This document shows positions 1 to 7,909 of a stretch of DNA of 64,000 nt, one piece after another. Below the pieces are notes generated by a model. That model had not been told where the DNA came from, did no database searches, and was given only the letters and a program-made list of their open reading frames with translations. The stretch covers positions 2,706,501 through 2,770,500 of the forward strand of contig NC_013222.1 in the NCBI RefSeq assembly GCF_000024125.1. Reading direction: 5' to 3'. This DNA is from Robiginitalea biformata HTCC2501. GTDB taxonomy: Bacteria; Bacteroidota; Bacteroidia; Flavobacteriales; Flavobacteriaceae. The translations under genes were made by a program, and so were the position numbers. Position 1 is the first letter of the stretch; the number at the start of each line of letters is the position of its first letter.

Positions 1-290
1 GCAAAGAGGATTCCGCGCTTCAGCTGCGCCCGGGTAAGTGCACCGCTTTGCAGGGTGCGCACCGGTCCGACGCGGGTTTCGTTATCCGTTCCCTTTACGC
101 CATCCCCGTAATCGTTGGCAAAGTTGGAGGTAATCTGGTATGCAAGGGTAGTCCCCAGGGTCAGCAGGAACAACAGCGTATCCCGGTACCCGTCTGCCCG
201 GGCGATAGCTGTGCCGGCCAGTATGCCGGCAATAGAAAGCGGCAGCGTGCGGATCCTGGCGGTCCGGAGCCAGATTTTGAATGTGTGCAA
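1..290 (-). CDS. menA: 1,4-dihydroxy-2-naphthoate polyprenyltransferase, N-terminal part
   Basis: The 5' part of a minus-strand gene that runs off the left edge. Read from 290, the protein begins LHTFKIWLRTARIRTLPLS and continues through a hydrophobic segment to NFANDYGDGVKGTDNE, an Asp-rich prenyl-diphosphate/Mg-binding motif of the UbiA superfamily as found in MenA. MenA attaches a polyprenyl chain to DHNA in the membrane, giving demethylmenaquinone. The start is taken as TTG at 290-288, just after the TAA of the SPOR gene; no in-frame ATG is available there. It is the last visible gene of a run that also holds menD and menF, which supports the assignment. Only about 96 residues are in the window, so the C-terminal half cannot be checked. 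Confidence 0.85.
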   Translation of the reverse strand, partial: MHTFKIWLRTARIRTLPLSIAGILAGTAIARADGYRDTLLFLLTLGTTLAYQITSNFANDYGDGVKGTDNETRVGPVRTLQSGALTRAQLKRGILF

Positions 291-292
291 GT

Positions 293-892
293 TTACTGGG
301 CGTCTTCGATGGCTATTCGTTTCCCGTCGCGGTAGGAAGCCACAAAGGCATCATTGAATCCCATGGCCACGAGTTCCCGCCGGAATTTCTGGGCCTCTTC
401 GAGGGTTTCAAAATTCCCTACGGAATAGGCGTAAAACGGGTTGGTCTTCACAAACATCGTATTGGTCAGCGATTCGGAAGCCAGGCTCAGGTTCTTATCT
501 ACAAAAGCCTTCACCTGCACGGAGTAAATGGTTTCCTTTTCAAGGAACTTTTTGGCCAGGTAAAATTCCCGGACGAGGCTGAGTTCCTCATTTTGTTGCT
601 TGAGGTTATCCAACCGGCCCTTGATCACTTCAAGACTGTCGATAGAAAAATTTACGTAATCTGCGGATTGTTGCTGGGCGCTCGATGTGAGCCCGACCGT
701 AAAGGAAGTAATAGCCAGGGTTCCTATGAGGAATACGGCAGTGATGGCCGCAAATATATTGCGCTGCAACTTGGAGCGTTTCAGCTCCTTGTTTTTGTAT
801 TTAATCTGGTCAAGCAGGCGCTCGTTGATGATTTGCGCCTTGTCGATATCCTTGTGCAGTTCCAGCAGGTCGCTTTCTTCAATAAAAGGCAT
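293..892 (-). CDS. SPOR-domain membrane protein with coiled coil
   Basis: A 199-residue protein. Residues about 1-45 are charged and helical, followed by one membrane segment near residues 46-70 (IFAAITAVFLIGTLAITSF). A Gln/Glu-rich coiled-coil stretch lies around 75-115. The C-terminal part (about 120-195) contains FYAYSVGNFETLEEAQKFR and a terminal RDGKRIAIE, the pattern of a SPOR domain, which in known cases binds denuded peptidoglycan strands. The N-terminus is probably cytoplasmic and the SPOR part periplasmic. It sits three bases upstream of menA, so the two are probably cotranscribed, but nothing ties it to quinone synthesis. The SPOR call is from sequence pattern; its cellular role is unknown. 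Confidence 0.75.
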   Translation of the reverse strand: MPFIEESDLLELHKDIDKAQIINERLLDQIKYKNKELKRSKLQRNIFAAITAVFLIGTLAITSFTVGLTSSAQQQSADYVNFSIDSLEVIKGRLDNLKQQNEELSLVREFYLAKKFLEKETIYSVQVKAFVDKNLSLASESLTNTMFVKTNPFYAYSVGNFETLEEAQKFRRELVAMGFNDAFVASYRDGKRIAIEDAQ

Positions 893-1017
893 ATTCCGTC
901 AGCGTTTATTTGGTCTTGGGTTAAATGTAATTAAAATGGGCGGTTCCGGCAAACAGTAGCGGCCTTCCCGCCCAGAATGCCAGCCAGTTGCAGCCGGATG
1001 CACAACGCAAATTCGGA

Positions 1018-1848
1018 TCAGCGCAGGTAAATTCCGTCGTCCCGGATATCGATGCGGCGCTCCTTGTAGAGTACGCCGATCCCTTTCTTAAAGAGCTTCT
1101 TGCTCATTTTCAGCCGTTTGCTGATTTCGCCCGGGTCGGATTTGTCGTGGAGCGGCAGCATGCCACCGGATGCTTCCAGCTCCCGGAAGATCCGTTCGGC
1201 AGTGGGTTCCAGTTTTTCATGCCCCAGGGGTTCCAGGACCACGTCGAGTTTGTTGTCTTTCCGGATGGCTTTGATATACCCGCGGGCGGGTTGCCCGATC
1301 TCCAGGTTCCGGTATATCTGATCGGAAAAGACAAGGCCTTTGTGCCGCTGTTCCACAATAACCTCCGTTCCCAGGTCGGTGGTCCTGTACGGCAGGATGG
1401 ACACCGGCTGGCCAATGCTGAGGGAAAATTCCTCATTGTCCAGGAATCGGTTGATCCGGGCGGAAGCGACCAAACGAAAGGATTTCGGGTCCAGGAAACA
1501 ATATACCACGTAGCTCTTTCCCTTTTCCATGCGTTCGGGCTGTTCCCGGAAGGGGACCAGCAGGTGTTTTTCGAGCCCCCAGTTTAAAAAGGCCCCGAAC
1601 TGATTGACCTCGGCCACCTCCAGGTACCCAAAGGTATTCCGGGTGACCAGGGGTTCCAGCGTTGTGGCGATGGGACGCTCCTCGTGGTCCAGGTAGCAAA
1701 AAACCCGTAGCTCCTGCCCTATCTCGAAATCGTCCGGTACATACTTGTTGGGCAGCAACAGGTCGTCCACGTCATCGTCCCCGAGGAACAACCCCACGCG
1801 GGTGCTCCGTTTAATGGTAAGCGTATTGTAATTGCCCAGTTCGATCAT
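1018..1848 (-). CDS. CvfB-like S1-domain RNA-binding protein
   Basis: A 276-residue protein of the CvfB/YitL family. It starts with an S1-like segment (MIELGNYNTLTIKRSTRVG), has further S1/OB modules containing FGAFLNWGLEKHLLVPF and RGYIKAIRKDNKLDV, and ends with a winged-helix-like module containing DPGEISKRLKMSKKLFKKG. That layout of three S1-like domains plus a wHTH matches the family, whose members bind RNA and affect virulence-gene expression in Staphylococcus. No specific target can be inferred here. It lies between the DUF2853 gene and the SPOR gene on the same strand, with 126 bases to the next gene. Family call is strong; physiological role unknown. Confidence 0.85.
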   Translation of the reverse strand: MIELGNYNTLTIKRSTRVGLFLGDDDVDDLLLPNKYVPDDFEIGQELRVFCYLDHEERPIATTLEPLVTRNTFGYLEVAEVNQFGAFLNWGLEKHLLVPFREQPERMEKGKSYVVYCFLDPKSFRLVASARINRFLDNEEFSLSIGQPVSILPYRTTDLGTEVIVEQRHKGLVFSDQIYRNLEIGQPARGYIKAIRKDNKLDVVLEPLGHEKLEPTAERIFRELEASGGMLPLHDKSDPGEISKRLKMSKKLFKKGIGVLYKERRIDIRDDGIYLR

Positions 1849-1894
1849 TGCAGTAATTCTTCATCTGGTGGTCCCGGGCGGCGGGCCGCCGGCG

Positions 1895-2236
1895 TCAAAG
1901 GTACACAGATTCCTTCCCGAAATGCCGCGTAAGCATGTAATATACCACAACGCGGTACTTGTTCCGCTGGGAAGCGCCATAGGTTTCGAGGACCTCCCGG
2001 ATGGCAGCCATGAGCGCCTCATTGTCGGGAAGCCCGAGTTTTCCAATCAGGAAATTCCGGCGGACGGTTTCCAGTTCGGCGGGATCCGAGCCCGAAACGC
2101 GTGCGGAATCGTGGTTGTATATGGCAGGGCCCAGGCCAATGGCAACGGCCCGGAGCAATTCCATATCCGGGTCCTGCCCGAATTTCTCACGGATATCGGC
2201 AGCGTAGAGTGGGATGAGTTGGTCGCGTCGGCTCAT
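1895..2236 (-). CDS. DUF2853 family protein
   Basis: A small soluble protein of 113 residues, mainly helical, with no signal peptide or membrane segment. The sequence (LYAADIREKFGQDPDMELL near the start, YYMLTRHFGKESVYL at the end) matches the DUF2853 family of Bacteroidota and Proteobacteria, for which no biochemical function is established to my knowledge. It lies 44 bases downstream of menD on the same strand and is probably cotranscribed with it. Its position inside a menaquinone gene run may be coincidental. Confidence 0.75.
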   Translation of the reverse strand: MSRRDQLIPLYAADIREKFGQDPDMELLRAVAIGLGPAIYNHDSARVSGSDPAELETVRRNFLIGKLGLPDNEALMAAIREVLETYGASQRNKYRVVVYYMLTRHFGKESVYL

Positions 2237-2280
2237 ATTGCAGCGGCTTATGTTCAGAAGGTTGCGGGGAAATCCAAGGC

Positions 2281-4038
2281 CTAAGTTAGAAAATCGAAGT
2301 AGTCGAGCAAAATACGGTCGTTGATTTCGCGGGGGGTGCGGACTTCCAGGAGGATCGGGCGCCCGGAAGGATCCCAGAATCCGTCAAGCGCAGCCTCTAG
2401 TTCCCCGGCAGAGGCAGCCCGCCGGTAACCCATGCCAAACATGTTGCAGACCGGTTCCATGTCCCGGTTATGCACTGTTTCAAAATAATCGGCAAAGGCG
2501 TCGCTATCCTCCTTTCCCGGGAGGATCCTGAAAATCCCACCCCCGCCGTTGTTGATGACGATTACCCTGAAATCATCCCGGAGCCTGTCGTTCCACAACC
2601 CGTTGATGTCGTAAAGGAAGCTCAGATCGCCGCTCAGCAGGAGGGTCGGCCCCTCGTAATTATGGGCCGCCCCCACGGCCGTCGAGGTACTGCCCTCGAT
2701 GCCGCTGGTGCCCCGGTTGCAAAAAACCGGGTTCCCGGGTCGCATGTCGAACAATTGGGCATAGCGCACGGTGGAACTGTTTGCCAGTTGCACCATATAC
2801 CCGTCAGGGATAGCTTTTATCAAGGCCTCAAAGGCACTAAAATCAGAAAAGGGAATTTGCCCGAGATAGGCTGTCCTGCGTTTTCTATACGCGTCCCGAA
2901 CCGGCGACCATCGCGCCCGGTATCCGCTTTTTGTATCCGGTTGGGTCCGGGGCAGGAAATCCCCTAAAAAATGATCCGCGTCCGACCGGACATGCCCCGC
3001 GAGGGAGAAAAATGTGTCGTTGGCATTATGCGGGCCCACATGCCAGTGCCCGGCTGGCGGGTAGGCCCTGAGGAATTGTTTGACTTTTTTTGACACGACC
3101 ATCCCGCCGAGGGTCAGCAGCAAATCGGGCCGAAGGGCCTCAAAGGAGGGCGCCGGTTGCCCGGAACGCTCAATGGGCGCCAGGACGCTGTCGATACTTG
3201 GAAAAAATTCCGGGTGATGCAGGTTGGAGGTGGTTTCGGTGAACACCAGGAGCGAAGGATCGGCGGCCATCCTTTCGACGACGGCATCCGAGAGGCTGCC
3301 AGGGGGCAGGCTGCCAATCAATACCATCTTCCTGCCAGCTTCCTGCCAGTGCCCGAGCAAATCCTCCCCTTCCCCGTTAATTTCCGGCAGCCGGGGCTGC
3401 AGGGTGGGACGTATTTCAACCGGCGGCTCCGGACTGGTACCGTATAGGGGTTCTTCAAATGGAATGTTCAGGTGGACGGGCAAATGGTCCTCCATGGCTG
3501 TTTGAAGGGCTGCCTGTACCCTGGCCTCGTTTTCAGCCAGGATGCGGGCCTGCATTTCATGCAGGGAACGAGGGTCCCCGGGCTCCCTACCGCCTTCCCA
3601 CCGAATACTTGCCGGAGCGTGGGTGACGTCCTGCTGCAGGTTGCCTTGAAAGCCGATATGGTTGCCATAAACACCGTCCTGGCGGATGGTCTGCCCGTCC
3701 CCGATGTCGATTTTGTAAACGGGGCGGTCCGCCGAAAGGACCAGCAGCGGAATCCGGCTGTAATACGCCTCGGCCACGGCAGGGTAATAATTGAGCAGGG
3801 CGCTGCCCGAAGTACACACCAGGGCGGTGGGGTTTCCGGACTGCTGGCTCAGGCCCAGGGCAAAAAATGCAGCACTGCGCTCATCCACCACACTGAAACA
3901 CTCAAAATACGGATCCGATGTAAAGCCCAGAACCAGGGGGGCATTTCGCGATCCCGGGGACAGGACTACCTGCCGGACCCCCGCAGATTTGCAATAGGCC
4001 ACCACCAAATGTGCAGCCGGGATGTCGGTATATCTCAT
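2281..4038 (-). CDS. menD: 2-succinyl-5-enolpyruvyl-6-hydroxy-3-cyclohexene-1-carboxylate synthase
   Basis: A 585-residue ThDP-dependent enzyme that condenses 2-oxoglutarate with isochorismate, the second committed step of menaquinone synthesis. The N-terminal Pyr domain shows VVLSPGSRNAPLVLGF, GNPTALVCTSGSALLNYYPA and LLVLSADRP; the C-terminal PP domain shows FCNRGTSGIEGSTSTAVGAA and the ThDP/Mg motif GDLSFLYDINGLWN. Length is normal for MenD (about 550-590). It follows menF by 40 bases on the same strand, so its substrate isochorismate is made by the product of the preceding gene. Start ATG at 4038 gives MRYTDIPAAHLVVAYC, the usual N-terminus of the family. Confidence 0.97.
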   Translation of the reverse strand: MRYTDIPAAHLVVAYCKSAGVRQVVLSPGSRNAPLVLGFTSDPYFECFSVVDERSAAFFALGLSQQSGNPTALVCTSGSALLNYYPAVAEAYYSRIPLLVLSADRPVYKIDIGDGQTIRQDGVYGNHIGFQGNLQQDVTHAPASIRWEGGREPGDPRSLHEMQARILAENEARVQAALQTAMEDHLPVHLNIPFEEPLYGTSPEPPVEIRPTLQPRLPEINGEGEDLLGHWQEAGRKMVLIGSLPPGSLSDAVVERMAADPSLLVFTETTSNLHHPEFFPSIDSVLAPIERSGQPAPSFEALRPDLLLTLGGMVVSKKVKQFLRAYPPAGHWHVGPHNANDTFFSLAGHVRSDADHFLGDFLPRTQPDTKSGYRARWSPVRDAYRKRRTAYLGQIPFSDFSAFEALIKAIPDGYMVQLANSSTVRYAQLFDMRPGNPVFCNRGTSGIEGSTSTAVGAAHNYEGPTLLLSGDLSFLYDINGLWNDRLRDDFRVIVINNGGGGIFRILPGKEDSDAFADYFETVHNRDMEPVCNMFGMGYRRAASAGELEAALDGFWDPSGRPILLEVRTPREINDRILLDYFDFLT

Positions 4039-4078
4039 AGGCGCTGCAAAAATACGAAGCGATCCCGGGTCCTGCCAG

Positions 4079-5158
4079 TCAATCCGGGGAATTCTGCAGG
4101 GCGCGCAGCACCGTCAGGCTCTTATGCTGGATTTCGTCCCATTCCGCGGCCGGATCCGAATCGGCGGTGATGCCCCCGCCCGTGTAGATATACGCGCTGT
4201 TTTCCCGGAGTTGCAGGCATCGAAGGTTTACGAACAGCCGGAAGGAGCCGGGGCCGGTCCGGCCCACTTCCCCCAGGAAGCCACAATAATACTCCCGGTC
4301 AAAATTTTCGTGCCCCAGTATATAATCCCGGGCGGCGCCCCTGGGCTGACCACACACGGCAGGGGTAGGATGCAATGCCCCAACCAGGCCGGCCGCGGCG
4401 TCAGCATCTGCCTGGAATCCGACCCGCGTCCTGAGGTGCCAGAGCGCACCGGCCCGTTCATCCCGGGTGGGGCCCACTTCGGGTTCCAGGCCGGCCTCCC
4501 GGAGTTTCTCCACGATAAAATCGGTGACCAGCTGTTGTTCCCTGTATTCCTTTGCCGACCAGGCCGGCGCCACAAATCCCGCTGCCGGCTGCGTCCCGGC
4601 CAGGGCATCCGTGTGGCCGCGGGTGCCGTCGAACTCCATAAGCTGCTCCGGGCTCGCACCCAGCCAGGTCCCGGAATCCGGGTGGCTCCACACATAGCAG
4701 AAAGCCCGGGGGTAGGTTTGGCACAGGCGGAGAAAGATTTCGACGGCCGAAAGGGTGCACGGCAGCGAAAACCGCCTGGCCAACACCACCTTTTCCAGGG
4801 AGGTGGTCCGGATCTCCCGCACAGCCTCCTCCACCAGGCCCATGTGTATTTCCCGGGCTTCCGTGTCCGGCCGGGGGCCGATATCCATCGCACAGGCAGC
4901 TCCCCCGGGAACCGGGGTGCGATACGCCTGGTCCGGCCGCAGGAACAGGGTCGGTGAAGCTCCCGTGTGGAACGGGGCAAATACAAAGCCTTTTTGATCA
5001 CCCCCTGTAAAACCGGGGTTTTCCCGGTCGTTTTGCAATAGGGAATGAATCTCCTCCTCCCCGGGATTCCGGAAAAGGGCAAAGGGCAGCGATTTCCCCC
5101 GATGCTCCCCGAGAAGCCGCTCGAGCTTGCTGAATTTAATTTTCTTTGGGGAGGGCAA
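4079..5158 (-). CDS. menF: Isochorismate synthase
   Basis: A 359-residue chorismate-binding enzyme that converts chorismate to isochorismate and feeds MenD. Visible family motifs are LEKVVLARRF, TWLGASPEQLMEFDG, ALAGTQPAAG, HPTPAVCGQPR and the C-terminal YIYTGGGITADSDPAAEWDE, whose acidic residues bind Mg. It is shorter than E. coli MenF (about 430) because the N-terminal part is reduced, as is common in Bacteroidota. The ATG lies inside the end of the upstream thioesterase gene (23-base overlap), so translation of the two is probably coupled. Anthranilate or aminodeoxychorismate synthase is less likely given menD next to it. Confidence 0.93.
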   Translation of the reverse strand: MPSPKKIKFSKLERLLGEHRGKSLPFALFRNPGEEEIHSLLQNDRENPGFTGGDQKGFVFAPFHTGASPTLFLRPDQAYRTPVPGGAACAMDIGPRPDTEAREIHMGLVEEAVREIRTTSLEKVVLARRFSLPCTLSAVEIFLRLCQTYPRAFCYVWSHPDSGTWLGASPEQLMEFDGTRGHTDALAGTQPAAGFVAPAWSAKEYREQQLVTDFIVEKLREAGLEPEVGPTRDERAGALWHLRTRVGFQADADAAAGLVGALHPTPAVCGQPRGAARDYILGHENFDREYYCGFLGEVGRTGPGSFRLFVNLRCLQLRENSAYIYTGGGITADSDPAAEWDEIQHKSLTVLRALQNSPD

Positions 5159-5561
5159 TGGTGGTGAGTTTGCAGTGCGATATCAGTTCGTCCTGCGGTC
5201 CGAGGATCCGGATTTCCCACAATTGGGTGGTTCGGCCCCGGTGCATCATGGATGCGTGCGCCTCGACATAGCCTTCGGAGATACTCCTCAGGTGATTCGC
5301 CGAGATTTCAATACCGCGTACAAAGAACTTCTGGGCATCCAGGAAAACATATGAAGCCGCACTTGCAACGCTTTCTGCCAGGGCAACCGTGGCCCCGCCG
5401 TGCAGGATCCCGTCTGGCTGGTGTACCCTGGGAGTCACAGGCATACGGGCGGTCAGGAAATTTTCGCCCACATCGGTAAACTCAATCTCCAGGGTTTCCA
5501 TCAGCGTATTTTTACACACGCCGTTACAAACCTCCAGTATTTTTTCTTTGTATTGCTCCAT
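5136..5561 (-). CDS. Hotdog-fold thioesterase (PaaI/MenI-like)
   Basis: A 141-residue PaaI-type hotdog thioesterase. The family helix is seen in VHQPDGILHGGATVALAES, with the His-Gly-Gly turn and the catalytic acidic residue after it. I place the start at ATG 5561 (MEQYKEKILEVCN); an in-frame GTG/ATG further upstream would add residues of atypical composition. It is the first gene of the menaquinone run and overlaps menF by 23 bases. Hydrolysis of DHNA-CoA (the MenI step) is done by hotdog thioesterases in several bacteria, so a MenI role is an attractive inference, but PaaI relatives act on many acyl-CoAs. Confidence 0.85.
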   Translation of the reverse strand: MEQYKEKILEVCNGVCKNTLMETLEIEFTDVGENFLTARMPVTPRVHQPDGILHGGATVALAESVASAASYVFLDAQKFFVRGIEISANHLRSISEGYVEAHASMMHRGRTTQLWEIRILGPQDELISHCKLTTIALPKEN

Positions 5562-5577
5562 GCATTTTCCATTTTTG

Positions 5578-5585
5578 TAAAGGTA
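5578..5585 (-). promoter_or_regulatory. Possible -7 element for the menaquinone operon
   Basis: On the minus strand this reads TACCTTTA, one base off the Bacteroidota TAnnTTTG consensus. It would place transcription start about 8-10 bases before the thioesterase ATG at 5561. No clear TTG -33 element is seen. The 43-base gap to the divergent hydrolase gene is the only place for such a promoter. Confidence 0.35.
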
Positions 5586-5604
5586 AACATTCCCTTCCAC
5601 TCCC

Positions 5605-6261
5605 ATGTCGGACCACGAACCCGAATACCCAACTGAGAAATCGGTTTCCTACACGACCCGGGAACCGTATTTCACCCTTGGCAATCCGCACCTTGGAGCC
5701 GGAAATACCTGGATCGTATTCCACGGAATCGGCCAACTGGCCCGTTTTTTCCTAAGGAATTTCAATCACCTGGACCTTACCCGGAATTACGTCCTGGCCC
5801 CCCAGGCCCCGTCGCTTTATTATACCTCGGATACCTATGACCGCGTTGGGGCCAGTTGGCTGACCCGTGAGAACACCCAGGGGCATATGGAAAACCTGTT
5901 GGCTTATCTGGACGTGATGGCTGCTGAGGAAGGATTGAAAGACTGCAACAACCTCATCGCCTTTGGCTACTCCCAGGGTGTTTCCGTCTTGTGCCGCTGG
6001 GTGGCCCGCAGGCGAATAACCTGCAGGCGGATCGTCCTCTACGCGGGCAGGATCCCGGAGGAACTAAGGCCGGCGGATTTTGAACACCTGCCGGAAGGAT
6101 GCCGGGTAGAGCTATACCACGGGGATTCCGACCCCATGGCCGACAAATGGGGCCGAAAAGAACTCGCCGATCATGCCCGTAAAGTATTTGGCAGCCGGTT
6201 GGAGATCATCAACTACCGCGGGGGGCATGAATTACAGCGCAAATGGATCAGGGAAAAGTAG
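5605..6261 (+). CDS. Alpha/beta hydrolase, esterase/phospholipase-like
   Basis: A 218-residue serine hydrolase of the carboxylesterase/phospholipase type. The nucleophile elbow is GYSQG (within LIAFGYSQGVSVLCRW), an oxyanion-side motif is WIVFHGIGQ, the probable acid is the Asp in YHGDSDPMA and the catalytic His is in YRGGHELQ, so the triad is complete. No signal peptide, so cytosolic. The substrate cannot be predicted. It is transcribed divergently from the menaquinone run and its 3' end overlaps the following acetyltransferase by 19 bases, indicating a two-gene operon. Confidence 0.85.
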   Translation: MSDHEPEYPTEKSVSYTTREPYFTLGNPHLGAGNTWIVFHGIGQLARFFLRNFNHLDLTRNYVLAPQAPSLYYTSDTYDRVGASWLTRENTQGHMENLLAYLDVMAAEEGLKDCNNLIAFGYSQGVSVLCRWVARRRITCRRIVLYAGRIPEELRPADFEHLPEGCRVELYHGDSDPMADKWGRKELADHARKVFGSRLEIINYRGGHELQRKWIREK

Positions 6262-6809
6262 TTTTGCAGAACGAACGGGCGCGTCTGGAGGCGTTGACTC
6301 CTGTAAATTATCCGTGCCTCAGGGAAATTGCCCGGGAGCCTGGCCTGATCCGGTATTCGCCAGGGGTACTGACCACCCCGGAAGGATTTGAGACTTATTT
6401 TCAAAAGGCATTACGGGAGACGCAGGAGGGAACGAGCCAGGTCTTCCTGATCTACGACAGGGAAGCCGGTCAATGGGCGGGTACTTCCCGATTTATGCGG
6501 ATAGATGCGCGCAACCGGGTTGTGGAAATCGGTTCCACCTGGATAGGTAGCCGATTTCAGGGTACCGGCTTGAATTCCGCGGTAAAATCCCTGATGCTGG
6601 ATGCCGCATTCGGGCCGATGGGCTTTGAACGGGTTGAATTCCGGATTGACGAGCGGAATATCCGCTCTCGCAGAGCCGTAGAAAAGTTGGGGGCCCGCCT
6701 CGAAGGTGTCCTTCGCAGAAACGTATACCTGGATGACGGTTTTAAAAGAAACACCTGCGTCTACGGCTTATTGCAGCATGAATGGACAGGCGGCAATCCC
6801 AACAGATAA
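6243..6809 (+). CDS. GNAT family N-acetyltransferase (RimJ/RimL type)
   Basis: A 188-residue acetyl-CoA-dependent acetyltransferase. The acetyl-CoA binding region is visible as IGSTWIGSRFQGTGLNSAVK, followed by VEFRIDERNIRSRRAVEKLG and a C-terminal beta segment, the pattern of the RimJ/RimL subgroup that acetylates protein N-termini or small amines. It starts inside the preceding hydrolase gene (19-base overlap), so the two are translationally linked. The substrate is unknown. Its 3' end is convergent with the exported protein at 6833. Confidence 0.88.
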   Translation: MDQGKVVLQNERARLEALTPVNYPCLREIAREPGLIRYSPGVLTTPEGFETYFQKALRETQEGTSQVFLIYDREAGQWAGTSRFMRIDARNRVVEIGSTWIGSRFQGTGLNSAVKSLMLDAAFGPMGFERVEFRIDERNIRSRRAVEKLGARLEGVLRRNVYLDDGFKRNTCVYGLLQHEWTGGNPNR

Positions 6810-6832
6810 GCCAGGAATAACCCCGGCCTGCT

Positions 6833-7801
6833 TCAATCGTTCAGGCTGTCTTTCTGCGCCACCTCCGCTGGGGGTTTGTAATACGCTATTTGCCGTACCA
6901 CAAATGAGTTCTCCGGGGTAACCACCTGGCGCACCCAATTTCCGTAGCCGCTGCCGTCCATCTGGTAGACGTAATTCCGGATTTCCTTTCGCTCGCCCTT
7001 GGAACCACCTTTCCCCTGCGCATGGATCGTGGTGGTTTCGGTCTCGGGAAGGCCCTGGTCGTTATAGCTGACCTCCCGGGTACTTGCCGGGACAAAGGAT
7101 TTCTTTTCCGCATCATAGGCAAAAGTCACTTCCCTGAGGAGTTTTCCCTGCTCATCCAGGGTGCTCTCCACGGCCTTTACCGGACTACCCCGCAGGTATT
7201 CCTTTACCAGTTGCGTGGTGGTGCCGCCCTGCTCTCCCTGCACTTGGGAGGTACGGATGCTTTTTTGCAGTTCGCCGTTTTTTGTAAAGCTCCGGGTCGC
7301 TTCGTTTTTAAATACCGCGTATTCCACCGAGGTCTCGTCCACTCCTTCCGCATCCGTGCGCACTATGCGCTCCAATCGGCCCGAGTCCCCAAAGTAGTAG
7401 GCAACCTGTTCCTGGAAAGACCGGTCATAGGATACAATGCGTTCCAGCAACCGGGGCCGGGCAGCTGTATCGCGGGAATAAAAATGGGCAATTGAGGTCT
7501 GGGCGTCGAATTTCCCGTCCCGGTATACTTCATCCCGCCTTTCGGTCAGCAGGGAATCCGAAAAACGGTAATAGGTGATATCGTAATCCGAGTCGTTGTA
7601 GCGGGTTTGCGACTTAACAAGCCTACCTGTTCGGTCGAACTCAAAGGTTTCCGCCCCGTAGTTCGCCTGGACCACACAGGACTTTACCGGCCCGAGCAGC
7701 TGGAAATCGCTTCGGCTGAAAGACTCAGGTTCCTGGGGTCTCAGGGATTGGCCCATCAACGCGAAAACAAGCGATATGCAGACGACGTAGCGATGTTTCA
7801 T
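6833..7801 (-). CDS. Exported protein of unknown function with YD-repeat-like segments
   Basis: A 322-residue protein with an N-terminal signal peptide (HRYVVCISLVFALMGQS). The rest is rich in beta-strand patterns of the type YDxxGRL or YNDQGLPETE (for example FEFDRTGRLVKSQTRYND and VTFAYDAEKKSFVPAS), reminiscent of short YD/RHS-like antiparallel repeats found in Bacteroidota exported proteins. No catalytic motif is seen and there is no toxin domain. It is probably periplasmic or surface associated. It stands alone, separated from dnaK by a strong terminator. Confidence 0.7.
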   Translation of the reverse strand: MKHRYVVCISLVFALMGQSLRPQEPESFSRSDFQLLGPVKSCVVQANYGAETFEFDRTGRLVKSQTRYNDSDYDITYYRFSDSLLTERRDEVYRDGKFDAQTSIAHFYSRDTAARPRLLERIVSYDRSFQEQVAYYFGDSGRLERIVRTDAEGVDETSVEYAVFKNEATRSFTKNGELQKSIRTSQVQGEQGGTTTQLVKEYLRGSPVKAVESTLDEQGKLLREVTFAYDAEKKSFVPASTREVSYNDQGLPETETTTIHAQGKGGSKGERKEIRNYVYQMDGSGYGNWVRQVVTPENSFVVRQIAYYKPPAEVAQKDSLND

Positions 7802-7854
7802 AGCGTAAAATTACTGCTTCGGCGGAAAAGGCGGAACCCTGTTCCAAAAAAATA

Positions 7855-7883
7855 AAAAGGGCGGAAATTGAATCCGCCCTTTT
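7855..7883 (-). terminator. Intrinsic terminator downstream of dnaK
   Basis: An 11-base perfect stem (AAAAGGGCGGA pairing with TCCGCCCTTTT) with a 7-base loop at 7866-7872. On the minus strand it is followed by a T-rich run (TTTTTATTTTTTT), as expected for termination of dnaK transcription 27 bases after its stop codon. The A/T flanks may also let it act weakly on the opposite strand. Confidence 0.9.
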
Positions 7884-7909
7884 ATGCTAACGCCTGAGTG
7901 CGGCGTTTC

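Noticed and set aside
281..934. Long plus-strand frame opposite the SPOR gene
   Set aside because: A shadow of the minus-strand gene, with no recognisable protein and no start context.
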